Source: DSWT01 sp035415725
Lineage (GTDB): Bacteria; Chloroflexota; Anaerolineae; B4-G1; SLSP01
Direction of reading: 5' to 3'
NCBI GenBank assembly: GCA_035415725.1
Contig: DAOOGN010000005.1
Span: forward strand, 1-64,000
Length of the DNA: 64,000 bases
Notes under the pieces: generated by a model
Told to the model about the DNA's origin: nothing
The model's input: only the letters and a program-made list of their open reading frames with translations
Database searches by the model: none
Position numbers and translations under genes: made by a program
Shown: piece after piece, positions 1-8,410 of the stretch
Layout: each line of letters opens with the position of its first letter
Position numbering within the stretch: position 1 is the stretch's first letter

Positions 1-177
1 TGGCGGGCAGCGAAGCTGCCCGCCACACCCCCACCCAAAATCCCCCTTCCTGGGGGGAAGGGGGGCAGGGGGGATGGGCTGATAGAAACACGCCTATTGC
101 GTTATCCACGAGCGCCTGGCATACCAAAATCCGCGCCGAATCCGGTATAGGAAATAAGTTGCTTCACCAGGTTTCTC
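1..177 (-). repeat. Family-R2 intergenic element, copy A (cut by window start)
   Basis: Non-coding copy of the ~340-bp element seen complete at 34287-34630, in the opposite orientation and missing one end because the window begins inside it. It opens with a hairpin (arms 1-11 and 15-25, loop GAA), followed by C-rich tracts and the conserved motifs GGGCTGATAGAAACACG and GGCATACCAAAATCCG. No gene is supported in 1-250 apart from the MFS start region. Confidence 0.75.
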
Positions 178-205
178 TGGACAAAGTGTGCAACTGTGCC
201 ATAAT
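178..205 (+). promoter_or_regulatory. Candidate sigma-70 promoter for the MFS gene
   Basis: TGGACA (178-183), 16-bp spacer, CATAAT (200-205), 45 bp before the chosen ATG. It sits at the edge of repeat copy A, so the element may abut or supply the promoter. Based on hexamer match and spacing only. Confidence 0.4.
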
Positions 206-250
206 GCGGCCGGTGGACTAACGACTATTCGACTCTCAAGGAGATCACGC

Positions 251-1621
251 ATGACGACATCGACGCAGTCTGAATCCAAATCTGCCCGTTGGAAGACACT
301 GTTCGCCTTAGCCTTCGGCTACTTCATCGATCAGGGAGAAGCGCAGACCATCTCCGTCCTCTTTCCTACGATTCAGAAGCTGTGGGGGCTGGCTTACCAG
401 GACTTGGGGTTAATCGGCACCATCCGCAGTCTGCTCCAGGCGCTCAGTGCGCCGTTTTGGGGCTATGCTGCCGACAAAATGTCGCGCAAGCGTGTCATCA
501 TCTTCGGCACAGGGCTGTGGGGAATTTGGACGTTCATCTGCGGCTTCACCCAAAACTTCGGCCAACTGCTGGTGATCCGCGCCATCTCTGGGCTGGGACT
601 GGGGTGCCTGATGCCGGCGACGTTCTCGTTGATGTCGGACACGTTCCCGCCGCGCCAACGCGGACGCGCGCTGGGGATATTGGAGGGCATCGGCGTGATG
701 GGTATCGTCATCAGCACGGTGGGGTTGGGCTTCCTGGCGACGCCGACGTTGTGGCGCTGGGGGTTCTTCCTGCTCGGCGGGTTCAGCGTGCTCTCCGGCG
801 TGGTGGTAGCGCTGTTGGTGAAGGAGCCGACGCGCGGCGCGGCGGAGCCGGAACTGGCGGGGAAAATCACCGCGGAGCGAGCGGCGCAATATGCGATCAG
901 GCTCGCCGATGTGCCGAAGGTGCTGGCTATTCCCACCATCTGGGTCGCCATCCTGCAAGGACTGGCGGGAAGCATGCCCTGGGTGGTGTTGGGGCTGTAC
1001 CTGATCACCTGGATGGTGGATGTACGCGGGATGACGGAAGCCATCGTCTTTGATCATCCCCACGGGAGCGCGACACTGGCTTTCGCCGGCATCGTCATTG
1101 GGACGGCCATCAGCAACGTGATCGGCGGCATCCTCGGTGACTGGGCAGAAGGGCGAAATCCCAAGTATGGCCGAACGATCATCGGTCAGATTTCCATTTT
1201 TTGTGGGATTCCGTTGAGCTATATCATGCTCACCACGGCTGTAGACTGGGATTTCTGGCCGTTCTTCTTCCTGTGCTTGGGGACGGCGCTGCTCATCAGT
1301 TGGCCGGGCAAGGGCGCGAAGGAGCCGATGATGCAGGGTGCGGTGCCGCCGGAACTGCGGGCCACGGCGTTCTCGATGACGACCTTCATAGAGAGCGGGT
1401 TTGCGGCGCTGGTGGGTGTCGTCGCCGGCGGCCTGGCGGATCGGATCGGTTTCACGGCGGCGATGCTGTGGACGATTCCGTTCCCGTGGATCATCTGCTG
1501 TATCCTCTACTCACTCTTTTACTGGGCCTATCCGCGGGATGCGGCGAAGCTGCGTGCCTTGATGGCCGCCCGCGCCGCCGAGATCAACAATGTTCCAACG
1601 TTGGAACATTCCAACCTTTGA
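251..1621 (+). CDS. MFS permease, substrate unknown
   Basis: Twelve-helix major facilitator superfamily transporter (456 aa) of the cytoplasmic membrane, moving a solute with an ion gradient. The loop after helix 2 carries the family signature GYAADKMSRKRVI (residues 71-83), and the loop after helix 4 has RQRGRALG. The ATG at 251 is preferred to an in-frame GTG at 188 because AAGGAG lies at 238-243, seven bases upstream. The substrate cannot be read from sequence; the following sugar-acid aldolase and second MFS gene suggest a sugar or organic acid. The last codons overlap a perfect 22-bp palindrome (1589-1610), so the C-terminal residues NVPTLEHSNL look like repeat-derived sequence. The stop is 27 bp before thyX, consistent with co-transcription. 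Family assignment is sure, function is not. Confidence 0.9.
   Translation: MTTSTQSESKSARWKTLFALAFGYFIDQGEAQTISVLFPTIQKLWGLAYQDLGLIGTIRSLLQALSAPFWGYAADKMSRKRVIIFGTGLWGIWTFICGFTQNFGQLLVIRAISGLGLGCLMPATFSLMSDTFPPRQRGRALGILEGIGVMGIVISTVGLGFLATPTLWRWGFFLLGGFSVLSGVVVALLVKEPTRGAAEPELAGKITAERAAQYAIRLADVPKVLAIPTIWVAILQGLAGSMPWVVLGLYLITWMVDVRGMTEAIVFDHPHGSATLAFAGIVIGTAISNVIGGILGDWAEGRNPKYGRTIIGQISIFCGIPLSYIMLTTAVDWDFWPFFFLCLGTALLISWPGKGAKEPMMQGAVPPELRATAFSMTTFIESGFAALVGVVAGGLADRIGFTAAMLWTIPFPWIICCILYSLFYWAYPRDAAKLRALMAARAAEINNVPTLEHSNL
1589..1610. repeat. Perfect 22-bp palindrome in the MFS 3' end
   Basis: Each half reads AATGTTCCAAC, joined without a loop. It lies inside the last codons of the MFS gene and is followed by a further TCCAAC. 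In RNA it would form a strong hairpin at the gene end; there is no T-run, so it is not a standard terminator. Confidence 0.8.
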
Positions 1622-1648
1622 GTGTTCTGTCTGTTTCGGGGAGATGTT

Positions 1649-2290
1649 ATGCAGGTCGAGTTGATTGCGTTGACGCAGTATTTGGGGGGGAACGGCACGC
1701 CGGAGGAACTGTTGGAGCATGCCGGGCGGGTATGCTATCGCAGCGAGAGCCGCGGGGATCCGGCAAAATTCCTGCGGGCGCGGGTCCGCGAGGGTCACGA
1801 GAGCCTCATCGAGCACGCCAGTGCCACCTTCGAGATCAGCGGGATTAGCCGGGCATGTTCACACCAGCTCGTGCGCCACAGACTGGCCTCGTACTCTCAA
1901 GAATCGCAACGCTACGTCGATATGTCCGATCCCGCGCTGGTCATCCCCGACGCGATTGCCGACGATCCTCACGCGCGCGCCGTCTGGGATGGCTTCGTCG
2001 AGCACGTCAAGTCGGCGTACCGGGAATTGCGGGAGTTGGGTGTGCTCAAAGAAGATGCGCGCTTCGTCCTGCCGAACGCCGCCGAGACACGCCTCATCGT
2101 CACGATGAACTTCCGCGAACTGCTGCATTTTTTCCGCCTGCGCATCACCCCGGAGGCGCAATGGGAAATTCGCCGGATGGCGATTGCTATGTTGGAACTG
2201 CTCGCGCCGCACGCGCCGGCCGTTTTCGGCGACCTGCTGCGCGACCTGCACACAGAACATGCTGAGTTTTTTTCAGCCGGGAGCGGTTGA
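1649..2290 (+). CDS. thyX: FAD-dependent thymidylate synthase ThyX
   Basis: Flavin-dependent enzyme converting dUMP to dTMP with methylene-tetrahydrofolate as carbon donor and NADPH as reductant; it replaces ThyA in many bacteria. The diagnostic ThyX motif is present as RHRLASYSQESQRY (roughly residues 77-90), preceded by ISRACSHQLV, and the C-terminal part has the usual LRITPEAQWEIR segment. Length (213 aa) is normal. The ATG at 1649 is chosen over an upstream in-frame start at 1622 because GGGGAG ends six bases before it. The final residues and stop codon lie in a decayed half copy of the 124-bp element R1 (2282-2325), so the extreme C-terminus was probably rewritten by that insertion. No ThyA is seen in the window. 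Confidence 0.97.
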   Translation: MQVELIALTQYLGGNGTPEELLEHAGRVCYRSESRGDPAKFLRARVREGHESLIEHASATFEISGISRACSHQLVRHRLASYSQESQRYVDMSDPALVIPDAIADDPHARAVWDGFVEHVKSAYRELRELGVLKEDARFVLPNAAETRLIVTMNFRELLHFFRLRITPEAQWEIRRMAIAMLELLAPHAPAVFGDLLRDLHTEHAEFFSAGSG

Positions 2291-2325
2291 AGCCGCCACT
2301 ACAAACGGGACTTTGCGTCAGTCCT
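2282..2325 (+). repeat. Right-half remnant of R1 element over the thyX stop
   Basis: Matches the right half of the 124-bp R1 element, including the CACTACAAACGG block and the end GCGTCAGTCCT (full copies: GCGTAAGTCCT). The left half is missing. The thyX stop (2288-2290) lies within it. Confidence 0.75.
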
Positions 2326-2464
2326 ATTTTTGTCAGCAGAGCTATGTAGGGACAGGAGTGACGCAGAGTGCCCCAAGAGCGCTGAGTTTTGCTATGTTTT
2401 CTCGGCGTTCTCAGCGACCTCCGCGGTGAAAAACAGGCCACGGTGTCACGACTGTAGGGAGATC

Positions 2465-3121
2465 ATGAACGAGATGAACAAATCGGACAGGCTTGACTTG
2501 ATTCGGGAAACGGGCGTCATTGCCATCATGCGGGCGCAAAGCCCGGCGCAGCTTATCGCGGCAGCAGACGCCATCAAGGCGGGCGGCGTGTGTGTCATCG
2601 AGGTGACGATGACGACGCCCGGCGCACTGGAGGTGATCGCCGAGGCGACAAGACGCTACGGCGACACGGTGCTCTTCGGCGCCGGCTCGGTGTTGGACGC
2701 CGAAACCGCGCGGGCGGCGATCCTTGCGGGCGCGGGTTTCATCGTGGCACCCACCCTCAACCGCGACGTGATTGCGCTGGGCAACCGCTACAGCATTCCC
2801 GTGATGCCCGGCTGTTTCACGCCGACGGAGATGCTCACCGCCTGGGAGGCCGGGGCCGATATGGTGAAACTTTTCCCGGCAGAGATCGGCGGGCCGGCGC
2901 TCGTCAGAGCCATCCGTGCGCCCTTGCCGCAACTGGAGATCGTGCCCGTCGGCGGCGTGGACCTCACCACGGCGGCGGACTTCATCCGCAGCGGCGCGGC
3001 GGCACTCGGCGTGGGCAGCAGCCTGGTCAACCAGAAGCTCCTTGATGCCGGCGCCATGGCCGAACTGACCCGCCGGGCAGCGGCGTTCATTGAGGAAGTC
3101 AAAAAAGGCCGCGCCCACTAA
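2465..3121 (+). CDS. eda: KDPG / KHG aldolase (Eda type)
   Basis: Class I aldolase splitting 2-keto-3-deoxy-6-phosphogluconate (or 4-hydroxy-2-oxoglutarate) to pyruvate and a second carbonyl product; Entner-Doudoroff or sugar-acid breakdown, cytoplasmic. Visible family blocks in order: GVIAIMRA, the catalytic glutamate block IEVTMTTPGALEV, FGAGSVLDAETA, the lysine block GADMVKLFPAE that forms the Schiff base, and the phosphate-binding VPVGGVDLTTAADFI with GVGSSLV. Length (218 aa) is usual. ATG 2465 follows AGGGAGA (2455-2461); the track-like upstream extension to 2330 has no ribosome site and is rejected. The neighbours (MFS permeases, sugar-binding protein) support sugar-acid catabolism, but no edd or kdgK is present, so the exact substrate is open. 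Confidence 0.93.
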   Translation: MNEMNKSDRLDLIRETGVIAIMRAQSPAQLIAAADAIKAGGVCVIEVTMTTPGALEVIAEATRRYGDTVLFGAGSVLDAETARAAILAGAGFIVAPTLNRDVIALGNRYSIPVMPGCFTPTEMLTAWEAGADMVKLFPAEIGGPALVRAIRAPLPQLEIVPVGGVDLTTAADFIRSGAAALGVGSSLVNQKLLDAGAMAELTRRAAAFIEEVKKGRAH

Positions 3122-3229
3122 TGTTGTAAACGGACTTGAGTTGCTTGCTCGCGCCGGCGGCGGAAGGCACCATTTTCTGCCGGCAAGCCCGGTGTTATCC
3201 TCAGAGCCACCGCGATAGGTATCCGTACA

Positions 3230-4513
3230 TTGCCAACAGCGAAACGAATCTACTCTTTACTCAATCACATTAACATCTTTGCGCCCCCGCCGGGACTGAC
3301 GCCTACACAGCGCAAGAACTTCTTCTACACGCAGATGGACGCCCTGGGTGTGGGATTGGTGAACGGCGCCGCGCCGTTCCTGGCGGTGTTCCTCACCCGA
3401 CTCGGCGGGACGAACTTTCAGGTAGGGTTGTTGAGCGCCATGCCGGGCTTCACCGGCCTATTCCTGGGGTTGTTCATCGGCCGGTTTCTCCAAACCCGCT
3501 CGAACATTGTGCCGTGGTACAGTCGTGTGCGACTGCTTGTCTTCTCCGCCTACACCCTCACCGGCCTGATAGCCTTGTTCGTGCCGCAGAAGGCCGCCAT
3601 CACCGCCATGCTCGTGATCTGGGGACTGGCCAGCGTGCCGCAGGCCGTTCTCAATGTCGCCTTTTCCGTGGTGATGAACGCCATCGCCGGGCCGGAGGGC
3701 CGCTACACGCTGATGAGCCGCCGCTGGTCCGTCCTGGGGTTGACAGCGGCGATTATGACGATCATCGCGGGGCAACTCCTCAACTGGATTGACTTTCCGC
3801 AGAACTATGCCGTGGTCTTCATCCTCTTCTCGCTGGGCGGGCTGGTCAGTTTTCGCTTTTCCAGTCGGATGGAGGTACCGCCGCTCAACGTCGAGGCGGT
3901 GGGCGACAAGACGCCGCTGTTCCAACAGCTCAAACGTGACATGCGCCTGGTGTTTTCCGAACGGCCGTTCATCGCCATCTCCATCAAGCGCCTGATTTAC
4001 ATTTTTGGCTCAAATCTCGTCATGCCCCTTTTCACGCTGTATTATGTGCGCATTGTTGGTGTCAACGATGCCTGGATCAGCTTTATCACCACGGCGCAAA
4101 ATGGCATCTTGCTGCTGGGTTATTCGTTATGGACGCAGCAACACCGTAAACGCGGGGCGCGTTTCATCCTGCTGAGCACGACCCTGGCATTGGCGCTCTA
4201 TCCCGCCTTGACCGCCATCACGCGGTCGCCGTGGCTGCTGGTCATCTACGCCGGCATCGCCGCCATCTTTCAGGCCGGACTGAACCTGGTCTTTTTCGAT
4301 GAGCTGATGAAGACCGTGCCTCCGCAGTACAGCGCTACTTTCATCTCGGTGGATCAAAGCGCGCAGAACGCGCTGGCGATGAGTGCGCCGCTCATCAGCA
4401 CGAGTCTCTCTACCTTCATCGGCATCCCCGGCGCGCTGTGGGTCGGTGCGGCGGTGCGTTTCATCGCCTTTGGCATGTTCCTGCGGGATAGAAAAAAGCC
4501 GGATGAAAAATGA
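3230..4513 (+). CDS. MFS permease, substrate unknown
   Basis: Second major facilitator superfamily protein (427 aa), about twelve hydrophobic helices, cytoplasmic membrane. It lacks the strongest MFS signature loop of the first permease; the N-terminal part reads GLVNGAAPFLAVFLTRLGG and the central loop (residues ~215-245) is charged. The start is uncertain: the longest form uses TTG at 3230 with only a weak AGGT upstream; an internal ATG at 3335 would cut the first helix, so I keep the long form. It lies between the aldolase and a sugar-binding lipoprotein, 24 bp before the latter, suggesting one transcript and a role in carbohydrate movement. Substrate inferred only from neighbours. Confidence 0.82.
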   Translation: MPTAKRIYSLLNHINIFAPPPGLTPTQRKNFFYTQMDALGVGLVNGAAPFLAVFLTRLGGTNFQVGLLSAMPGFTGLFLGLFIGRFLQTRSNIVPWYSRVRLLVFSAYTLTGLIALFVPQKAAITAMLVIWGLASVPQAVLNVAFSVVMNAIAGPEGRYTLMSRRWSVLGLTAAIMTIIAGQLLNWIDFPQNYAVVFILFSLGGLVSFRFSSRMEVPPLNVEAVGDKTPLFQQLKRDMRLVFSERPFIAISIKRLIYIFGSNLVMPLFTLYYVRIVGVNDAWISFITTAQNGILLLGYSLWTQQHRKRGARFILLSTTLALALYPALTAITRSPWLLVIYAGIAAIFQAGLNLVFFDELMKTVPPQYSATFISVDQSAQNALAMSAPLISTSLSTFIGIPGALWVGAAVRFIAFGMFLRDRKKPDEK

Positions 4514-4537
4514 CGCCTCTATTCTTGAAGGAGATAT

Positions 4538-5770
4538 ATGTTTCACAAGAAAACAATCAGGTCCCATATAAGACTGGGCATCGTGTTGATCTTGTTCGCC
4601 GGATGCATGAAGGCGATTCCCACCCCGGAGCCGGTCACCATCAAGTTCCCCTATTATGAGCGCGACGCGGCATACTATACGACCCTGGCAGAGCAGTTCC
4701 ATGCGCGCTACCCGAACATCACCATAGAACTGGTCCAGCTCAACCGCCAAAACATCAATCAAACGACCGCCAATGATGTTTTCATCGCCGGTCAATTTTC
4801 ACTGCCGCAACTGATGCAACAAGACGCGATCCTCGATCTCAGTCCCATGCTCGAACAAGACGATGCCTTCGACAGGGAGGAATTCTACCCGGGCGCGCTG
4901 GAAGCGTTCAAGTCCGCCGGGAAAACGTGGGGAATTCCCTCCGACATCAATGTAATGCTGATGTATTACAACAAGGACTTGTTTGATCGTTATTCCGTCC
5001 CCTACCCCACCATGGGGTGGAAGTGGAATGATTTCCTTGACTGCGCCCTGGGAACCACCGATCCAGACGCCGATGTTTTCGGGTATGCGATCCACCATGA
5101 CGACGAAATGGCGCTTATGGAACCGATTGTCTTTATCTACCAACACGGCGGACAGCTCTTCGATAGCTGGCAGAATCCCACCGACCTCACCTTCAACGCT
5201 CCACTCAATGTCGAGGCCCTGGAATGGTACGCCGGTTTGATCCACAACTACGGCGTCGCTCCCACCAGAGGGCAGGGGCCGGATTCCACCTCTTACTATC
5301 CGTATGGTGGTGTGATGCAGAACAAATACGCCATGTGGTCAGGCATGCTTTCCGATCAAGGAGGCTATGCGTGGCAGATGCGCTGGCAGATGCGCTGGGG
5401 CGTCGTGCCACTGCCCCGCGACCGCGCCGCGTTCACCCTGGCTACCGTCGACGGCTTCTTCATTTCGGCGCAGACGCTGCATCCAGACGAATGTTGGAAA
5501 TGGGTCATGTTCCTCAGTGAACAAATGCCCACGCAAAACATGCCGGCGCGCATCGCGCTGGCGGAATCGAGCGAGTACACAACACTCGTCGGGGCGGAGG
5601 TGGCCGAAGCTGCACGCGCCGCCGTAGGTGAGGCCATCCTGCTCAATCCCGATCTGCTCGGTTATGAGCAAGCCCTGAGTGTCCTGGAAACGGCGTTCAC
5701 GGCCATTCGCAACGGCGACATGACGGCACAAGCAGCGCTGGACGCTGCCCAGGAGCAAGTCGATTTTTGA
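4538..5770 (+). CDS. Sugar-type extracellular solute-binding lipoprotein
   Basis: ABC-importer binding protein of the family 1 (sugar) type, 410 aa, anchored outside the membrane by lipid. A signal peptide ends in a lipobox (LILFAGC, cysteine at about residue 23), followed by a proline-rich linker. The mature part has the two-lobe fold hallmarks: FPYYERDAAYYTTLAEQFHARYPNI near the N-terminus, then WGIPSDINVMLMYYNKDLFD and WKWNDFLDCA. The start has an excellent ribosome site (AAGGAGATAT before ATG 4538). No permease or ATPase gene lies beside it, which is odd for this family; it must use membrane partners encoded elsewhere, or sense sugar for another system. Ligand not predictable. Confidence 0.9.
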   Translation: MFHKKTIRSHIRLGIVLILFAGCMKAIPTPEPVTIKFPYYERDAAYYTTLAEQFHARYPNITIELVQLNRQNINQTTANDVFIAGQFSLPQLMQQDAILDLSPMLEQDDAFDREEFYPGALEAFKSAGKTWGIPSDINVMLMYYNKDLFDRYSVPYPTMGWKWNDFLDCALGTTDPDADVFGYAIHHDDEMALMEPIVFIYQHGGQLFDSWQNPTDLTFNAPLNVEALEWYAGLIHNYGVAPTRGQGPDSTSYYPYGGVMQNKYAMWSGMLSDQGGYAWQMRWQMRWGVVPLPRDRAAFTLATVDGFFISAQTLHPDECWKWVMFLSEQMPTQNMPARIALAESSEYTTLVGAEVAEAARAAVGEAILLNPDLLGYEQALSVLETAFTAIRNGDMTAQAALDAAQEQVDF

Positions 5771-6286
5771 CAAAAGTTTCCACATGTGAGATCATGGCAG
5801 AAGCACGGTTCTGCAGGACTTCGTGGGGTCGGAATAAAACAACAGCCACGGATTGGCGCGAAAAGTATACAAAATCTGTAACTATTCAGCCACCCTTGCC
5901 AGGTGGCAAACGGGACTTGGGGGAGGGTGCATAATAGGTTGACACTTCGGCTATAGGCGCTGGCCCTCTCATCCCCCAACCCCCTTCTCCCCCGCGAGCG
6001 GGGAAGAAGGGGGCGAAAAAGGCCCCCTACAAAAATCCCCCTTCCTGGGGGGAAGGGAGGCAGGGGGGATGGGCTTATAGAAACACGCCTATCTTTGTCA
6101 TCCAAGAGCACGCGGAGATTGATGCTATTTCTCTGCGTCCTCAGCGTGCTCAGCGGGGAATATCTTGTTGACCAGTATAAAATCCGTGGAATCTGTGTCA
6201 TCCGTGGCAAAAAACTAAAACCGTTTTTCCATCATCACGCGCAGTCCACGAGAACCTTGAACTTGAAACGAAAATCAGGAGGAAAT
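5771..6286. other. Gene-free gap, repeat-filled
   Basis: 516 bp between the binding protein and an aldo/keto reductase. 5878-6110 is a copy of R2 (separate entry). 6111-6240 holds degenerate sequence of the type CTCTGCGTCCTCAGCG and AAATCCGTGGAATCTGTG, which resembles other intergenic stretches here (e.g. 2370-2440). An ATG-initiated frame through it joins the reductase but has no ribosome site. No gene supported. Confidence 0.6.
5878..6110 (-). repeat. R2 element, copy B (one end lost)
   Basis: Starts with the terminal motif GTAACTATTC and continues through CACCCTTGCCAGGTGG, the GGGTTGACACTTCGGC-like block, C-rich tracts and CTTATAGAAACACG, ending at CATCCAAGAGCA. The remaining ~110 bp of a full copy is missing. 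Confidence 0.8.
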
Positions 6287-7270
6287 ATGCAATATCGAAA
6301 ATTAGGCCGGACCGGTTGGGAAGTATCTGTGATCAGCTTTGGGACATGGGCCATCGGCGGAACGTGGGGCGCTGTGCAAGATAACGAATCGCTGGCGGCG
6401 CTGCATCGCGCGGTGGATCTGGGTGTCAATTTCTTCGACACCGCCGATGTCTACGGCGATGGGCGCAGTGAGCGATTACTCAGTCAACTGCGCCAACAGC
6501 ACCGGGAGAACATCTACATCGCCACCAAAGCCGGACGTCGTCTGGACCCGCATGTCGCCGAGGGCTACACCCGCGAGAACCTCACCGCCTTCGTCGAGCG
6601 CAGCCTCAAAAACCTGAACACCGAAGCGGTTGACTTGCTGCAACTGCACTGCCCTCCCACACCGGTGTTCTACATGCCGGAGGTTTTCGGCGTGCTCGAC
6701 GATTTAGTCAAGGCCGGGAAAGTGCGCCATTACGGCGTGAGCGTGGAAAAGGTCGAAGAAGCGCTCAAGGCCATCGAGTACCCGAACGTGGAAACGGTGC
6801 AGATCATCTTCAACATGTTCCGCCACCGCCCTTCAGAACTGTTCTTCGAGCAGGCAAAAAAGCGGCAGATCGGCATCCTGGCGCGCGTGCCGTTGGCTTC
6901 GGGAATGCTCACCGGCAAGCTCAAGCCCAATAGCACCTTTGCGTCGGACGATCACCGGGCGTTCAACCGCGACGGTGCGGCCTTCGACCGGGGTGAGACC
7001 TTCTCCGGCGTCGATTACACTGTGGCGCTGCACGCCGTCGAGGAACTCAAAGCCATCTGTCCCAAGGGAATGAGCATGGCGCAGTTCGCGTTGCGCTGGA
7101 TTCTCATGTTTGACGCGGTGACATGTGCGATCCCCGGCGCCAAGCGTCCCTCCCAAGTCGAGGAGAATATCGCTGCCGCCGATATGCCGCCCCTCTCGGA
7201 CGAAGTGATGACCCAAGTGCGCCGGATTTACGATCAGTACATCCGCGAGTTGGTCCATCATTATTGGTAA
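6287..7270 (+). CDS. Aldo/keto reductase
   Basis: NADPH-dependent oxidoreductase with the AKR TIM-barrel (327 aa), reducing an aldehyde or ketone, or oxidising a sugar. N-terminal YRKLGRTGWEVSVISFGTW is typical, and the catalytic tetrad is visible: Asp and Tyr in FFDTADVYGDGRSE, Lys in IATKAG, His in LLQLHCPP. C-terminal CAIPGAKRPSQVEENIAA is the cofactor-binding end. ATG 6287 follows AGGAGGAAAT; the much longer upstream frame is rejected because it runs through repeat sequence. It is the first of three AKR genes within 9 kb and precedes rmlA by 72 bp. Sequence style is that of bacterial AKRs assigned to general stress or sugar metabolism; substrate unknown. Confidence 0.92.
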   Translation: MQYRKLGRTGWEVSVISFGTWAIGGTWGAVQDNESLAALHRAVDLGVNFFDTADVYGDGRSERLLSQLRQQHRENIYIATKAGRRLDPHVAEGYTRENLTAFVERSLKNLNTEAVDLLQLHCPPTPVFYMPEVFGVLDDLVKAGKVRHYGVSVEKVEEALKAIEYPNVETVQIIFNMFRHRPSELFFEQAKKRQIGILARVPLASGMLTGKLKPNSTFASDDHRAFNRDGAAFDRGETFSGVDYTVALHAVEELKAICPKGMSMAQFALRWILMFDAVTCAIPGAKRPSQVEENIAAADMPPLSDEVMTQVRRIYDQYIRELVHHYW

Positions 7271-7342
7271 AACCGGGGAATCTGATGGAACGTTTCTTGA
7301 CTCTTTGAGCAAGGAAATACCCCCAACACAAAAGGAGCCACG

Positions 7343-8227
7343 ATGAAAGGCATCATTCTTTCCGGCGGACTTGGGACGCGACTCTACCCCCTTACCGTCT
7401 CCCTGTCCAAGCAAATTCTTCCCATCTTCGACAAGCCGATGATTTACTACCCCCTCTCGGTGCTCATGTTCGCCGACATCCGCGAATTTCTCATCATCTC
7501 GACGCCGCAGCACATCGACCTGTACGAGAAGTTGTTCGGCGACGGCTCACGGCTTGGGCTAGATATCCGGTATGTCGTACAGCCGCGGCCGGGGGGCATC
7601 GCGCAATCGTTTCTGCTGGGTGAAGACTTCATCGGCGGACAGCCGTGCGCGCTGATCCTCGGCGACAATTTCCTCTACGGGCACGGCCTTTCGGATTTGA
7701 TGCAGGAGGCAGGACAACTCACCGATGGCGCTATGGTCTTCGCCTACTACGTGCAGGACCCCGAGCGTTACGGCGTCGTCGAATTTGACCAAGACCTCAA
7801 CGCTTTGAGCATCGAGGAGAAGCCCCCCCAGCCCAAATCGAACTATGCCGTCACCGGCATCTACTTCTACGATCAAGATGTGGTGGATGTCACCAAGGGC
7901 CTCAAACCGTCCGCGCGCGGCGAACTGGAAATCACCGATGTCAACAAAGAGTATTTGCGGCGCGGAAAATTAAAAGTGCGTCTCTTTGGACGCGGTTTTG
8001 CCTGGCTGGACACCGGCACACACGAGAGCTTGCTGGAAGCCAGCGACTTCGTGCAAACTATCGAGCACCGCCAGGGCCTCAAAGTCGGCTGTATCGAGGA
8101 GATCGCCTACCGCAAGGGCTACATCGGCCCCGAACAACTGTTGGAAGTCGCCAATTATTCCAACGACAACCCTTACTGCCTCTACCTGCGCGAACTGGCG
8201 CAGCAACCGCAGACAAGGATGATATAA
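7343..8227 (+). CDS. rmlA: Glucose-1-phosphate thymidylyltransferase RmlA
   Basis: Cytoplasmic nucleotidyltransferase making dTDP-glucose from dTTP and glucose-1-phosphate, the first step to dTDP-L-rhamnose and other deoxysugars of surface polysaccharides. The N-terminal signature GIILSGGLGTRLYPLT with downstream QILPIFDKPMIYYPLSVLM is diagnostic, and GDNFLYG and SIEEKP follow in order. 294 aa is full length. AAAGGAGCC precedes the ATG. Unusually, rmlB, rmlC and rmlD are not adjacent; the gene stands alone among sugar-handling enzymes. Its TAA stop forms part of the 4-bp direct repeat (ATAA) created by insertion of an R1 element one base downstream, so the element landed exactly after the coding end. 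Confidence 0.97.
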   Translation: MKGIILSGGLGTRLYPLTVSLSKQILPIFDKPMIYYPLSVLMFADIREFLIISTPQHIDLYEKLFGDGSRLGLDIRYVVQPRPGGIAQSFLLGEDFIGGQPCALILGDNFLYGHGLSDLMQEAGQLTDGAMVFAYYVQDPERYGVVEFDQDLNALSIEEKPPQPKSNYAVTGIYFYDQDVVDVTKGLKPSARGELEITDVNKEYLRRGKLKVRLFGRGFAWLDTGTHESLLEASDFVQTIEHRQGLKVGCIEEIAYRKGYIGPEQLLEVANYSNDNPYCLYLRELAQQPQTRMI

Positions 8228-8351
8228 CAGGACTTACGCCAGCCTGGCTCGAATCAAGCGGCGGGGGATTTGTAGTGACGCCTTCAGGCGTCTCTTAGGA
8301 GCCAAGAACGGCTGAAGCCGTCACTACAAACGGAAATTTGCGTAAGTCCTA
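8228..8351 (+). mobile_element. R1 element, copy 1 (124 bp, MITE-like)
   Basis: Non-coding. Perfect 11-bp terminal inverted repeats AGGACTTACGC (8229-8239) and GCGTAAGTCCT (8340-8350), internal perfect arms TTTGTAGTGACG / CGTCACTACAAA, and nested GCCTTCAGGC and GGCTGAAGCC palindromes. Flanked by the direct repeat ATAA (8224-8227 and 8352-8355), read as a target-site duplication. Too short for a transposase, so mobility would need one supplied in trans. Confidence 0.88.
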
Positions 8352-8410
8352 ATAAATCGGAAGCCCGGCACTGGAAGCCGGAAACCGGGGGCTAGAACAG
8401 GAGTAAACCC

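Noticed and set aside
94..279. 61-codon gene at the window start (minus)
   Set aside because: Lies in repeat copy A and overlaps the MFS start; frames in this repeat recur at other copies without signals.
7343..8227. Surface polysaccharide cluster
   Set aside because: Only rmlA is present; no rmlB/C/D, glycosyltransferase, flippase or polymerase nearby.
8240..8262. tRNA T-arm (GGCTCGAATC inside R1)
   Set aside because: Resembles GGTTCGAATC but no acceptor, D or anticodon arms; the surrounding sequence is an inverted-repeat element.
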